DNA of 32,135 bases from Smithella sp. (GCA_017993615.1 JAGOMJ010000027.1:1-32135), one strand, 5' to 3'. Positions 1 through 8,337 are shown, counted from the first letter of the stretch. Translations and numbers: made by a program. The notes: generated by a model not told the origin, from the sequence alone.

Positions 1-355
1 CAGTACTAATTTCCAACATGGTTTCTTTGCCCAGTCTGTAGGCGTCGATAATCGAGAGGAGCCAGAGAAAAATCATAAAAAATAAAATGATCAAAATGCA
101 GGACGGATTCAGTGAATGCATCACCTTAACGGATAATTGGAAAAGTCTGCCGAGCGATAACGTTGATTTGTCGACCGGTGTAACTTTCAAAACGGCCAGG
201 GTTTCCTGAACGACTAAAAGTAGAATGGATAGAATTCCGGCGGCCATGCCGGTGATGATCAGAAGGCCTCGCCTGTATTTTTTCAGATAAATCTCTCCCC
301 ATCCGGGAAACACCAGCGCGTTAAATAATGCTGCTTTGGTAGTCACGTTCATCAT
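1..355 (-). CDS. Small integral membrane protein, 3' end cut by window edge
   Basis: Translating the minus strand from the ATG at 355 gives 118 open codons that run off the left edge. The N-terminus carries a FPGWGEIYLKKYRRG motif, a PGxGxxY..G signature seen in several small bacterial membrane-protein families. Two hydrophobic segments follow, at about residues 30-49 and 86-103, with a polar stretch between them. The gene starts 28 bases after the recJ stop, so it is probably the third gene of the DUF3857-recJ operon. A second ATG lies one codon in (352), and no convincing Shine-Dalgarno sequence is visible before either; an in-frame stop shortly upstream rules out a longer form. The function is unknown; I see no catalytic motif. 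Confidence 0.72.
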   Translation of the reverse strand, partial: MMNVTTKAALFNALVFPGWGEIYLKKYRRGLLIITGMAAGILSILLLVVQETLAVLKVTPVDKSTLSLGRLFQLSVKVMHSLNPSCILIILFFMIFLWLLSIIDAYRLGKETMLEIST

Positions 356-383
356 GCAACCATCAGACGATTCTTGTTAAAGG

Positions 384-2123
384 TCATGAAACAATATTGA
401 CATCTTTGATTTTTAACTGGATGTCCGCCGAACCGTTCCAGTTGTTGATCTGCGGCGTAAAGACAATATCGAGACTGGCTCCGTCCAGAGCGGAGAGATG
501 TTTCCCCATGTTGAACCAGATCGAATCGCGGGAGGTTCCATTGCTGTTGATGCTCATTTTTAGATGATTGTTTCCGACGACAACAAGAGATGATGCTTTA
601 ACATTGTGGGCGAGAAGCAGCGGTTCAGGATTCCTGCTGCCGAAGGGAGCCAGAGCCTCCATCTGGGCCAGTAAAGCCGGGTCGATATCCTCAAGTCCAC
701 ATTCTGTATCAATCGTTATTTGAGAAGCGATTTCAGAAAATTCGGCAATGTCCCCGGTCAGTTCGTCGAGGACAGCGGAAAACTTTTCGATATTGGCTTC
801 TTCGATGGATATACCCGCGGCATGGTAGTGGCCGCCGAATGAAAGCAGTAAGTGTTCGCATTGCTGAATGCCTTTGTAGATGTTGAAACCGGAAATGCTG
901 CGCCCCGAACCCTTACCCACGCCGTTGATGATACTGATGACAAAAGCCGGGCGATTAAAAAGTTCAACCAGACGCGACGCCACGATTCCAATCACCCCCG
1001 GATGCCATTTATCGGAGGCGAAAACGAGGGAATTCATTTTTTCCAGGGAACGGTTTTTGCCGATCATTTCCAGAATGTCGCTCAATATTTTTTTCTCCAT
1101 CAACTGGCGATGGCGATTGTAGGAATCAAGCTTTTCGGCCAGAGGCCGCGCTTCCGACAGATCGTCGGTCAGAAGCAATTTAACGGCGTCGGAGGGGGAG
1201 GCGATGCGTCCGGCGGCGTTGATCCGGGGAATCAGGGAAAAGGAAGCCTTGAAAGAATCGATGACCTGATTATCCACCCCGCTGACTTCCTTGAGCGCCT
1301 TGATGCCCGGGCGGCGGCCCTCGGTGATCAACTCCAGGCCGATTTTGGTGAAGATTCGGTTTTCGTCCGTCAATGGAGCGATGTCGCCAATCGTTCCCAA
1401 CGTAACGATATCCAGATATTCTCTGAGATTCGGATAATGGTTGTCTTTCCAGAAGCCTTCCTTGTTCAAAGTGCCGCGCAGAGCGATGAGAAAGTTAAAC
1501 GCGATGCCCACGCCGGCAAGACCTTTGAAAGGGTAAGGGCAATCGTCGCGATTGGGGTTGATGGCCGCTGCTGCGGGCGGCAGTCCGCCCGATATTTCAT
1601 GATGGTCCAGAACAATCGTATCAATGCCCAGGGACCGGGCATAGGCAATCTGTTCCACATCGGAGATTCCGCAATCGACCGTAATAATCAGGCTGACGCC
1701 GTTTTTTTTGAACTCGTTGATTGCCGATTCTTTTAAGCCGTAGCCTTCCTGAATTCTGTCGGGAATGTAATAATCGAGGACGGGCGTTATTTCTCTTATG
1801 AATTTATAAAGAATGACGACCGATGTTATCCCGTCGGCGTCGTAATCGCCGTAAATCATGATCTTTTCATTGTTGTGAATGGCTTTCAGCAGGCGGGCAA
1901 CACCCTGGCGCATATCTTTCATCAGGAAAGGACTGTGTAGATCGTTTAAAGACGGTTGAAGATAATGGCGGGCCTTATCGACATCGCGAATACCTCTGTT
2001 GAGGAGAATCTGCGCAATAATCGGATGAATGCCAAACTCTTTGCTTAAGAGAGCCCCGTCATTTTTATTGCCGGCTTCCTCGATTTTCCATTTCAGCGAT
2101 GGCAATTTTCTTTGTGTTGTCAT
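384..2123 (-). CDS. recJ: Single-stranded-DNA-specific exonuclease RecJ
   Basis: RecJ is the cytoplasmic 5'-3' single-strand DNA exonuclease of recombination and mismatch repair, a DHH-family metal-dependent phosphoesterase. The 579 residues carry the family motifs in order: DYDADG (about 93-98), VDCGIS (about 149-154), LDHHE (172-176, the DHH motif), INAAGRI (301-307), and in the DHHA1 half HPGVIGIVASRL (374-385), GSGRS (405-409) and GGHYHAAG (430-437). The C-terminal 100 residues fit the OB-fold domain. The length is normal for bacterial RecJ and no key residue is missing. It begins 19 bases after the stop of the transglutaminase-like gene, so the two are probably co-transcribed. The identification is secure. 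Confidence 0.97.
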   Translation of the reverse strand: MTTQRKLPSLKWKIEEAGNKNDGALLSKEFGIHPIIAQILLNRGIRDVDKARHYLQPSLNDLHSPFLMKDMRQGVARLLKAIHNNEKIMIYGDYDADGITSVVILYKFIREITPVLDYYIPDRIQEGYGLKESAINEFKKNGVSLIITVDCGISDVEQIAYARSLGIDTIVLDHHEISGGLPPAAAAINPNRDDCPYPFKGLAGVGIAFNFLIALRGTLNKEGFWKDNHYPNLREYLDIVTLGTIGDIAPLTDENRIFTKIGLELITEGRRPGIKALKEVSGVDNQVIDSFKASFSLIPRINAAGRIASPSDAVKLLLTDDLSEARPLAEKLDSYNRHRQLMEKKILSDILEMIGKNRSLEKMNSLVFASDKWHPGVIGIVASRLVELFNRPAFVISIINGVGKGSGRSISGFNIYKGIQQCEHLLLSFGGHYHAAGISIEEANIEKFSAVLDELTGDIAEFSEIASQITIDTECGLEDIDPALLAQMEALAPFGSRNPEPLLLAHNVKASSLVVVGNNHLKMSINSNGTSRDSIWFNMGKHLSALDGASLDIVFTPQINNWNGSADIQLKIKDVNIVS

Positions 2124-2142
2124 TGTGCCGTTTCTTTTCCCG

Positions 2143-4104
2143 TTACTTATGATTTATAATATCAATGTCTTTCCGGGTGTCAAGGTTTTGGTATCTTTTA
2201 TAAAAAATAATGTTTTTTACTGCTGATTCGTGCTTTTGCAGTTCCGAAGCATATTTTTTAAACTCATTCATTTTGCCGAGAGGAATGTTCTGCTCTTCGT
2301 TTTTCGTTTCCAGATAAACACGAAATTCGGATCCTGTAAAACTGTATTTTTCTTTTCGGTAGCGGAAAGGCTTTTTAAATATATAATTTTGAGGCAATTT
2401 TTTTATTTTAAAGCCCGGCGGAAACTGATAGGTATTATTCTCCATTGCATACATGGATTGGGTCAGGCTGATGGGGTACCGCCGGATGCTGGCGGCTGTG
2501 ATGTCCCGGTATGCATCCAGCGGGATAATATTGGAAAGGACCATGGTTTCCTCGTCGAGAACCTGTGCCAGATTTCTAATCATGCCGGAAAGTTTTATTG
2601 TAAACGGCGTTCGGGTGTCTGAAAAGCTTCCCAGTTCAAGGTCTCTGATTTCAATTCCGCGGTTCTCAAAGAATTTTTTTCGTTGCTCCGGAGGAGCATA
2701 TTTGAAGGAATACCGGATGGCTTCGGCCGCTTTGCCGAAAAAATTATAAACATAATCAATAGCGGCGTTGCCTTCCGTATCGATCTTATAGCGAATCGCC
2801 AGATGATAGTAATCTTTCTTGTCGTTTAACGGCGGGGTCGTGACGAAACGGTATGAGCCGTCATCGTTGATCAGAAAGATTCTGGTGGGCAGCATGAACG
2901 GAGGCGAATCGTACGATGACGTTTCATTGGTGGCATCCAGCCAGAAGGATTTGCCTTTCAGCGGGACGACGGCAATAATATGATTAAAGGCGTTCATGGA
3001 TGGAATCGTTTCATCGAAATATTTTCCGTTGGCCGGAACAAGAGCCGGCAAGCCTTGAATGCTGGCAATTTTAAGCATGGTCAGAAGCAGAACGGTTTTG
3101 TCTTTGCAGTCGCCGTAACGCTTTTCGAACACTTCAAACGCCTGATGGGGCTTGTGGGTATGCGGTCCCAGGAGCACGGCGATGTACCGGATATTCTGGG
3201 ATACGAAATTAAAAATGGCGTTGATTTTGTCCTCATCCGTTTTTTGATCGGCAATAAGCTCGCGGGTGAAATTTTCCAGTTCGGCGCTGGACTTCATTTG
3301 TTCTTTGAAAAGTTTGATGTACCACTGGGAAATGATGTCCCAGTTGCTTAGCGTCCAGAAAGAAATCTGGGGAAATGTGTCGCGATCGAGCAGGGAGGGC
3401 ATCCGGGATTCGGGAATAATTTCCTTCTGTTTCTTGTTAATGAAAACATATTTTATTTTGTTTCCCAACGAAGTGATTTGGGGTGTGATGTCGGTTCTGA
3501 AATTTTCATATTGCAGTTTTGTGCCGGCCGGCAGGACGATTTCCATGATGTCTTCTTCGATGGGGAAAAAGTTCTGGCAAAAAAACGTTTCCGAGTAGTC
3601 CATGGATAAAACGGGTTTTAAATTTTCAATTTCATAGGCTATTTCTATAATGCAGCCGTCCTCAACCGCGGGCATGGTGAACTTCTTCACTTTGATGTCG
3701 GTGTAGAATTCATAACCGGCGTACTCCGAAGAATCGATGATATCTTTTCTGTCCAGAGCGATTATTTTTCCGTCCGGTTTGATGGTATTGGCAAAAATAA
3801 TTTTCACTTTCTGATAGCCTTCCCGGTACGAAATTGATTTCGAGGCGAAGCTGCGGCCGCGTTCGTTGAATATTTTAATGCGATCCAGGTTTCTGCTGAT
3901 GCTTCGGCCGTCTTCAAAGAATTCCACATAACTGTAGGAATACAGTAAATCGGCCCCGGCGTTCGGATGTTCCTCCGCCCGGGGAGCGTTCTGCAAGAAA
4001 GAGGCAACATCGCTTTCCGATATGCTTTTGATGAAGGGATGGATGGGGGAGCAGGAAACAATGAATAATAATAACAAAATCGATGTATTTCGGACAAGGC
4101 GCAT
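2143..4104 (-). CDS. DUF3857 / transglutaminase-like lipoprotein
   Basis: The 653-residue protein starts with a lipoprotein signal: basic MRLVR, a hydrophobic core, and a lipobox IVSC with Cys18. It should therefore be secreted and lipid-anchored in the periplasm. The layout fits DUF3857-transglutaminase proteins: a beta-rich N-terminal half (about 50-250), then a transglutaminase-like core with a candidate triad of Cys333 (RYGDCKDK), His375 (FNHIIAVV) and Asp390 (FWLDATN), then a beta-rich C-terminal part. Family members are common in Bacteroidetes and deltaproteobacteria; substrates are unknown, and peptidase or transpeptidase chemistry is as likely as cross-linking. The ATG at 4104 is preceded by AAGGATT and a strong promoter-like sequence. 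It heads the operon with recJ. Confidence 0.88.
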   Translation of the reverse strand: MRLVRNTSILLLLFIVSCSPIHPFIKSISESDVASFLQNAPRAEEHPNAGADLLYSYSYVEFFEDGRSISRNLDRIKIFNERGRSFASKSISYREGYQKVKIIFANTIKPDGKIIALDRKDIIDSSEYAGYEFYTDIKVKKFTMPAVEDGCIIEIAYEIENLKPVLSMDYSETFFCQNFFPIEEDIMEIVLPAGTKLQYENFRTDITPQITSLGNKIKYVFINKKQKEIIPESRMPSLLDRDTFPQISFWTLSNWDIISQWYIKLFKEQMKSSAELENFTRELIADQKTDEDKINAIFNFVSQNIRYIAVLLGPHTHKPHQAFEVFEKRYGDCKDKTVLLLTMLKIASIQGLPALVPANGKYFDETIPSMNAFNHIIAVVPLKGKSFWLDATNETSSYDSPPFMLPTRIFLINDDGSYRFVTTPPLNDKKDYYHLAIRYKIDTEGNAAIDYVYNFFGKAAEAIRYSFKYAPPEQRKKFFENRGIEIRDLELGSFSDTRTPFTIKLSGMIRNLAQVLDEETMVLSNIIPLDAYRDITAASIRRYPISLTQSMYAMENNTYQFPPGFKIKKLPQNYIFKKPFRYRKEKYSFTGSEFRVYLETKNEEQNIPLGKMNEFKKYASELQKHESAVKNIIFYKRYQNLDTRKDIDIINHK

Positions 4105-4127
4105 AAAAAATCCTTGATTTTTTATTG

Positions 4128-4156
4128 ATCATACAGTCTTTATCTGATGACGTCAA
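4128..4156 (-). promoter_or_regulatory. Sigma70-type promoter for the DUF3857-recJ operon
   Basis: On the minus strand a -35 box TTGACG (4156-4151), a 17-base spacer and a -10 box TATGAT (4133-4128) match the consensus at 5 of 6 positions each. Transcription would start near 4121, giving a leader of about 17 bases that holds the AAGGATT ribosome site before the ATG at 4104. The boxes were read directly; activity is inferred. Confidence 0.65.
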
Positions 4157-4187
4157 ACGATAACTGAAGCCAAGAGACCATGAGCGG

Positions 4188-4409
4188 ATGATGAGCAAGT
4201 ATTTTCAGCTGGATCGCAAGAATATCGTCGCAGTGCAATTTATTATCGAGGGGTACGAGGGCCTGGCTACCGTAACGACCATCGATGCCGCCGTGGCGGT
4301 GATTCAGATTTCCATCATGCCCGATTTTCTGCGCGAGATGAATTGCTTGCTCGATGAATTGAGTAAAAAATATCACATGAAAGAACTAGTTGATGACCGG
4401 ATCCGATAA
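4188..4409 (+). CDS. DUF4911 domain-containing protein
   Basis: This 73-residue protein has the hallmark core of DUF4911: a YFQLDRKNIVAVQF start, FIIEGYEGLATVTTID, then ISIMPDF followed by a helix. DUF4911 proteins are small cytoplasmic proteins found mostly in deltaproteobacteria and related anaerobes; the function is unknown, and the alternating strand-helix pattern suggests a small alpha/beta fold. Two ATG codons are adjacent (4188, 4191) and the ribosome site is weak. It is divergent from the DUF3857 operon and lies just before the 264-residue gene on the same strand; a hairpin spans its stop codon. The family call comes from recognition of the core motif and was not checked by a search. 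Confidence 0.72.
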   Translation: MMSKYFQLDRKNIVAVQFIIEGYEGLATVTTIDAAVAVIQISIMPDFLREMNCLLDELSKKYHMKELVDDRIR

Positions 4410-4416
4410 CCGGTCA
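4394..4416 (+). other. Hairpin spanning the DUF4911 stop codon
   Basis: TGACCGG (4394-4400) and CCGGTCA (4410-4416) are perfect 7-base complements around a 9-base loop that ends in the TAA stop of the DUF4911 gene. No T-run follows, so this does not look like a classical intrinsic terminator. It lies 16 bases before the next start codon, where a ribosome site would be expected, and might influence translation of that gene. Confidence 0.45.
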
Positions 4417-4432
4417 TGGCTGCTTATCATAT

Positions 4433-5227
4433 ATGTTCATGCTGACTCATACATATTTCCTGCAGAAAATTCTGGGTTCCGCGGAGATAAAAAATGTGGA
4501 ACCGGATATTTTTGTATACAATATCGCCCCGGATTTGCTGGCGATTCATCCGGATATAACCTCCGCCAGAACGCATAAATTAAGAAGACTGCAAACCCTT
4601 CCTGTTGAGTATCCGAAAGCGGCCTATGTCATCTATCATCTGCTGATTGATGATCTTTCGCATTACGGATATATCTGTACCGAAGACGGCGATGCATTCG
4701 ATATCCATTCCCGGGGCTATTCCTACCGGAAAGGCAATCCTCTTATCCGAGTCATACAGGATATACATGGCATTGCGGGCAAAGAAATTTCGTGTCGCGA
4801 CGCCGTTTATCAGTCCCATTTGATCATCGAAATGATATACGATCTGGTAATCGTAAGGCATCTCCGCACGTTTAAGACTGTTGAGGTGATGGTCGACGCC
4901 ATAAAATACACGGTTGAAAACAGGATGGAAGAATTTACAGAAACCCTGCGATGGCTCTACGGCCTGGAAGTAAATCAGATTCGAGAGGTGATGAGAAGCG
5001 CCCTGTTGTTCATCACGCAAGAATCGATGGAGCAAATGATGACCATCCAAGGCCGAATGCATCTTTATCAAGATAAATTCGGCCTTCCCTGCAATGATCT
5101 ATTGCTTAATAATGAATTGAACCGTTTGTTTGAGCAGGCGATGGATTTGATTGACGATGATGAGCTGTTTTTCAATGAAACAGCCGATGTAATAAAAGAA
5201 TCTCAAATAATTTCTTTTATCAGGTAG
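4433..5227 (+). CDS. Hypothetical protein, possible all-helical metal-binding hydrolase
   Basis: I do not firmly recognise this 264-residue protein. It has no signal peptide or membrane helix and looks mostly helical. Histidines and acidic residues cluster in the N-terminal half: LTHTYFLQK, a [12 protein letters not shown] segment, [29 protein letters not shown] and [10 protein letters not shown]. That order (an early H, a GPD-like APD, H..D..H, then H..IE..YD) resembles zinc-dependent phospholipase C / S1-P1-like folds, but this is inference from motif spacing only. The C-terminal half is acidic. Two in-frame ATGs (4433, 4439) are possible; neither has a clear Shine-Dalgarno sequence, so it may be translated by coupling to the DUF4911 gene 23 bases upstream. 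Its last 8 bases overlap the end of rpmB on the other strand. Confidence 0.75.
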   Translation: MFMLTHTYFLQKILGSAEIKNVEPDIFVYNIAPDLLAIHPDITSARTHKLRRLQTLPVEYPKAAYVIYHLLIDDLSHYGYICTEDGDAFDIHSRGYSYRKGNPLIRVIQDIHGIAGKEISCRDAVYQSHLIIEMIYDLVIVRHLRTFKTVEVMVDAIKYTVENRMEEFTETLRWLYGLEVNQIREVMRSALLFITQESMEQMMTIQGRMHLYQDKFGLPCNDLLLNNELNRLFEQAMDLIDDDELFFNETADVIKESQIISFIR

Positions 5228-5417
5228 CTTTCTTGACAAATCCTGAGCGAATACAACGTGTGCAAACCTTGATTCTCTTTATTGATCCGGTTTTTTCATC
5301 TACACAACGCAGGTTCTGCAGGTTGGGATACCAGACCGCCTTCTTTTTATTATTTGCATGGCTCACGGCATTACCGACAGACGGCTTTTTGCCGCATACT
5401 TCACAAACACGAGACAT
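5220..5417 (-). CDS. rpmB: 50S ribosomal protein L28
   Basis: L28 is a large-subunit ribosomal protein. The true product is 65 residues beginning [12 protein letters not shown], with [10 protein letters not shown], a WYPNLQNLR segment and the C-terminal [10 protein letters not shown]. It is the zinc-ribbon form: Cys5 and Cys8 pair with Cys52 and Cys55; an extra Cys38 lies between. The reading frame stays open a further 40 codons upstream, but the ATG at 5417 is chosen because CTGGAGGATT lies just before it and the family begins there. A promoter-like pair sits about 30 bases upstream, so it is probably transcribed separately from pfk. Its 3' end overlaps the convergent hypothetical gene by 8 bases. 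Confidence 0.97.
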   Translation of the reverse strand: MSRVCEVCGKKPSVGNAVSHANNKKKAVWYPNLQNLRCVDEKTGSIKRIKVCTRCIRSGFVKKAT

Positions 5418-5446
5418 TTTTACAATCCTCCAGAAAATGTGCGTCG

Positions 5447-5475
5447 TTACTAAACCATAAGACAGTATTTTGCAA
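5447..5475 (-). promoter_or_regulatory. Probable promoter of rpmB
   Basis: On the minus strand, TTGCAA (5475-5470), a 17-base spacer and TAGTAA (5452-5447) each match the sigma70 consensus at 4 of 6 positions. A start near 5440 would leave a leader of about 22 bases with the GGAGG ribosome site. The 181-base gap after pfk supports an independent promoter here. Confidence 0.45.
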
Positions 5476-5598
5476 GCATTTTTTCGCCAATCATGAAAGA
5501 TAAATGTCAATCGTCCTTTGTTGTGAATAAAAAACAAATTATCCGGCTGAAAGACGATGAAAATATTTTCTTAACTATCCGATATTATTAATATTCGA

Positions 5599-6897
5599 TT
5601 AATTTTTCATCGAGGCCGGCTGGCCGGTCGTCTCCAGAACCCTTAACCAGATATCCCCGCGGGGATCGATTTTTCTGCCGGAGGCGACTGCGGCCAACGG
5701 AAGATGAACATACTCATCCTTCATCAAACCGACCAGGATTCCGGTTTTTCCGGCCATTCCCGCGTGCACGGCGTATTGTCCCAGCATATTGCAGTAAATG
5801 TCATCCGAAGCGTTTGCCGGAACCGAACGAATCAGATAGCTTGGCTCAATATATTTCAGATTGATCTCCATGCTGATTTTTTTAAAATAATTTTCGATGA
5901 CGTTTTTCAGATGCGATCCGATATCGAGCAGACGAGCATTGCCTGAAGCATCTTTTTCTGCGGAGCGGTCCGTTGTGCCGAGCAAATCCTGACCGGCGCC
6001 TTCGGCGACAATGATGACAGCGTGCCCTCTGGAAATCATGCGTTTTTTTAAAAAACCCAAAAAGCCGTTTTTGCCTTCAAGATCAAAAGGCACCTCGGGA
6101 ATGAGGACAAAATTGGCATCGCTTTGTGCCAGCGCTGCGTGGGCTGCGATGTGTCCGGAGTGGCGTCCCATAATTTTGATCAGCCCGATGCCGTTGACCA
6201 TGCCCCGGGCTTCCACGTGGGCGCTTTTAATCGCATCGGCCGCTTTCTCAATCGCGGTATCAAATCCGAACGACTTCTGAATCAGATGGAGATCATTGTC
6301 TATGGTTTTGGGAATGCCGATCACGGCAATTTTAAAATTTCGTCTGGTAATTTCCGCTGTAATTTTTTCCGCCGCTCGGATGGTGCCGTCACCGCCGATA
6401 CAGAACAGGATGTTGATGTTTAATCTGTGAAGATAGTCAACGATGATTTGCACATCCTGCGGACCGCGCGATGTGGACAGGATGCTGCCTCCGAAGCTGC
6501 TGATGTCTTTCACAACATCCGGCGACAGAGAGATCAGTGGATGCCCGCAATGAGGATTTAATCCCTGGAGCCCGTATTTGACGCCAACAATCTTCTTGAC
6601 GTGATAATTGAAGTACAGCGCTGTAGTGATCGAGCGGATCACGTCGTTGATACCCGGGCAAAGGCCGCCGCAGGTAACGATAGCCGCTCTGGTGTCGGCA
6701 GGATTAAAAAAAATCTTTTCGCGGGGGCCGGCCAACTCGACGGAAAGCGGTTGTCCTTTTTTATCGGTCAGCGAACGATAGTTGTCCAGATGAGTGTTAA
6801 ACAGGGCTCTTTTGCCGTCCCGGGTAAACTTGCCCGTTTGAAGGGGAGAGACAATCATTCTTTTGCCGAGATTGGAAATGGAAAAAACGTCTTTCAT
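5599..6897 (-). CDS. 6-phosphofructokinase, long group-II type with mixed ATP/PPi signature
   Basis: This 432-residue enzyme phosphorylates fructose 6-phosphate in glycolysis. Visible motifs are GGLCPGIN (77-84), GGDGT (168-172), PKTIDND (196-202), MGRHSGHIA (243-251) and PEVPF (267-271). In phosphofructokinases a Gly at the GGDG position goes with ATP use and Asp (GGDD) with pyrophosphate, while Lys in PKTIDND is usual in PPi enzymes and Gly in short bacterial ATP enzymes. The Gly/Lys combination here is the one known from plant and trypanosomatid ATP enzymes, so ATP is the better guess but PPi is not excluded. An N-terminal extension of about 70 residues precedes the catalytic core. The ribosome site AAGGAAG lies in the end of the upstream oxidoreductase gene, three bases away, so the two are coupled. 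Confidence 0.93.
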   Translation of the reverse strand: MKDVFSISNLGKRMIVSPLQTGKFTRDGKRALFNTHLDNYRSLTDKKGQPLSVELAGPREKIFFNPADTRAAIVTCGGLCPGINDVIRSITTALYFNYHVKKIVGVKYGLQGLNPHCGHPLISLSPDVVKDISSFGGSILSTSRGPQDVQIIVDYLHRLNINILFCIGGDGTIRAAEKITAEITRRNFKIAVIGIPKTIDNDLHLIQKSFGFDTAIEKAADAIKSAHVEARGMVNGIGLIKIMGRHSGHIAAHAALAQSDANFVLIPEVPFDLEGKNGFLGFLKKRMISRGHAVIIVAEGAGQDLLGTTDRSAEKDASGNARLLDIGSHLKNVIENYFKKISMEINLKYIEPSYLIRSVPANASDDIYCNMLGQYAVHAGMAGKTGILVGLMKDEYVHLPLAAVASGRKIDPRGDIWLRVLETTGQPASMKN

Positions 6898-6900
6898 AAA

Positions 6901-8337
6901 TTACTTCCTTTGTGAAATCAGAAGATTCGCGGTATTGAGTCCGGAAAGAATTTCCGCTTCAAAACCGGCATCCGCCAGTAAGGACGCTCCGGTAAGATAA
7001 ATGTTGGCGTACCGGGTTTTACTGCCTTTAGCGGAAAAACCCGTAAAAAAAGAATTTTTGATCTGATAGCGCGGGATGATGGTGCCTCGCAGCTTAAGCG
7101 ATAGCTTCATGGATTCGTCCGGATCGAAAAACAAAATGTTTTCTTTTAAAAACGGGAAGAAATGGTCAAGTTGATTCATGATGTTTTCGGAAATAGTCTT
7201 CAGGTTATCCTTTGACCAGATTTCCTGATGATCGGGGAGGAAAACGGTGGCGCTCAGAAGAATTTTTGCAGCGGGATCCTTCATCCTCTCTTCTTTTGCC
7301 GACGATTCCAGAATGATCAGGTTGTTGTCGGCATAAAGCTCCCTGGCCGGATTGCAGATAATTGCCGAATGTCTGGCCAGCTTTTCGGGCAGCCCTGCCG
7401 GATTGACGCCCAGAAAAATGGAAAAGGGGAAATACGCCGTTTTTGCCGGCCGAAGAAAATCGCCAAAACTGAAAGTTTTCTTGTGGTCGAACAATTGGCC
7501 GATGTTTTGCCATTTTGTGCTGACGATTAAATGGCGGCTTTCGATTTTTTCGGTGTTGCCGTTATCGTCCGTATAATTCAGTTCAATGACCTTGTCTTTA
7601 TGGATCGACAGGCAATCGCATCCGGATAAATAAAGACCGTCGGACGCTTTTATTTTACGGATCAGCGAATCGACCAGGTCCTGTTTGCCCTGAGCAAAGG
7701 AGAAGGTGCCGCGCAACGGCGTGCAGGATTGCCATGATGAAAAAAAAGAATTTAACGGATCCGTTTTGAAAGAAAGAAGGGCATGCTGAGCCTGAATAAC
7801 TTTCCGGAAGGATGGGTTTTGCGACATCAGACGTTTCAAACGGATGGTGTTGAACATGCTTTCGACGAAACGGGGAATCAGTTTGAGATAATCGAAAAAA
7901 TCCTTCATTTTTTTCGGTTGAATGCCGGGATGTTCTGAAATCCATTGTCCGGCTGCGTTTGAATTTTTCTCTGCTACATCGTAGAATAATCGAAGATCGC
8001 CCTCGAGATGAGGAAACTCTCTGGCGAGCTCTTTCAGAAGTTCTTCTTTGTCATGGAAAAAGTCTATCCTTTGCGATGGGAGAATAATCTGATAGGCCGG
8101 ATTCAGCAGGCGCACCTCCGGATAAATTCCCAGATTTTTTAATGACAGATAGGCGATCTGGTTTTCGGCAAACCCGGACACCGGCGTGATCGTGCCGTCA
8201 AACGTGAGATCTCCGGCAACAGATGAGCCGGCGGTTCCTTTTTCGGAGAAGAGGGCCGTCTTCAAACCGTTGATGGCGCAGAACGCTGCGGCTACATGGG
8301 AAGAAAGATCATCGCCTATGACAATCAGATCATACAT
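6901..8337 (-). CDS. FAD/NAD(P)-dependent oxidoreductase, phytoene-desaturase/amine-oxidase-like
   Basis: The 478-residue protein starts with a beta-alpha-beta dinucleotide fold (MYDLIVIGD...ALFSEK). A substrate-cap-like helical region follows (about 100-200), with a second nucleotide-fold part and a C-terminal IYLTGASLLADAGFEAE segment typical of the FAD-binding end of the phytoene-desaturase/amine-oxidase group. The first glycine loop is degenerate: the usual GxGxxG reads GDDLSS, with only its first Gly kept. FAD may be held differently or binding may be lost. The ATG at 8337 follows AAGGACAG. It lies between purN and pfk, in the same direction and three bases from pfk, but neither neighbour indicates a substrate. 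Confidence 0.75.
   Translation of the reverse strand: MYDLIVIGDDLSSHVAAAFCAINGLKTALFSEKGTAGSSVAGDLTFDGTITPVSGFAENQIAYLSLKNLGIYPEVRLLNPAYQIILPSQRIDFFHDKEELLKELAREFPHLEGDLRLFYDVAEKNSNAAGQWISEHPGIQPKKMKDFFDYLKLIPRFVESMFNTIRLKRLMSQNPSFRKVIQAQHALLSFKTDPLNSFFSSWQSCTPLRGTFSFAQGKQDLVDSLIRKIKASDGLYLSGCDCLSIHKDKVIELNYTDDNGNTEKIESRHLIVSTKWQNIGQLFDHKKTFSFGDFLRPAKTAYFPFSIFLGVNPAGLPEKLARHSAIICNPARELYADNNLIILESSAKEERMKDPAAKILLSATVFLPDHQEIWSKDNLKTISENIMNQLDHFFPFLKENILFFDPDESMKLSLKLRGTIIPRYQIKNSFFTGFSAKGSKTRYANIYLTGASLLADAGFEAEILSGLNTANLLISQRK

Noticed and set aside
852-1736. Open frame of 294 codons on the plus strand inside recJ
   Set aside because: Antisense shadow of recJ; the translation has no recognisable domain and recJ motifs are intact on the other strand.
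5540-5598. AT-rich palindromes after pfk (GAAAATATTTTC and a GATATTATTAATATTC-like element) as a terminator
   Set aside because: Stems are all A/T and not followed by a clean T-run in the pfk direction, so they would be weak.
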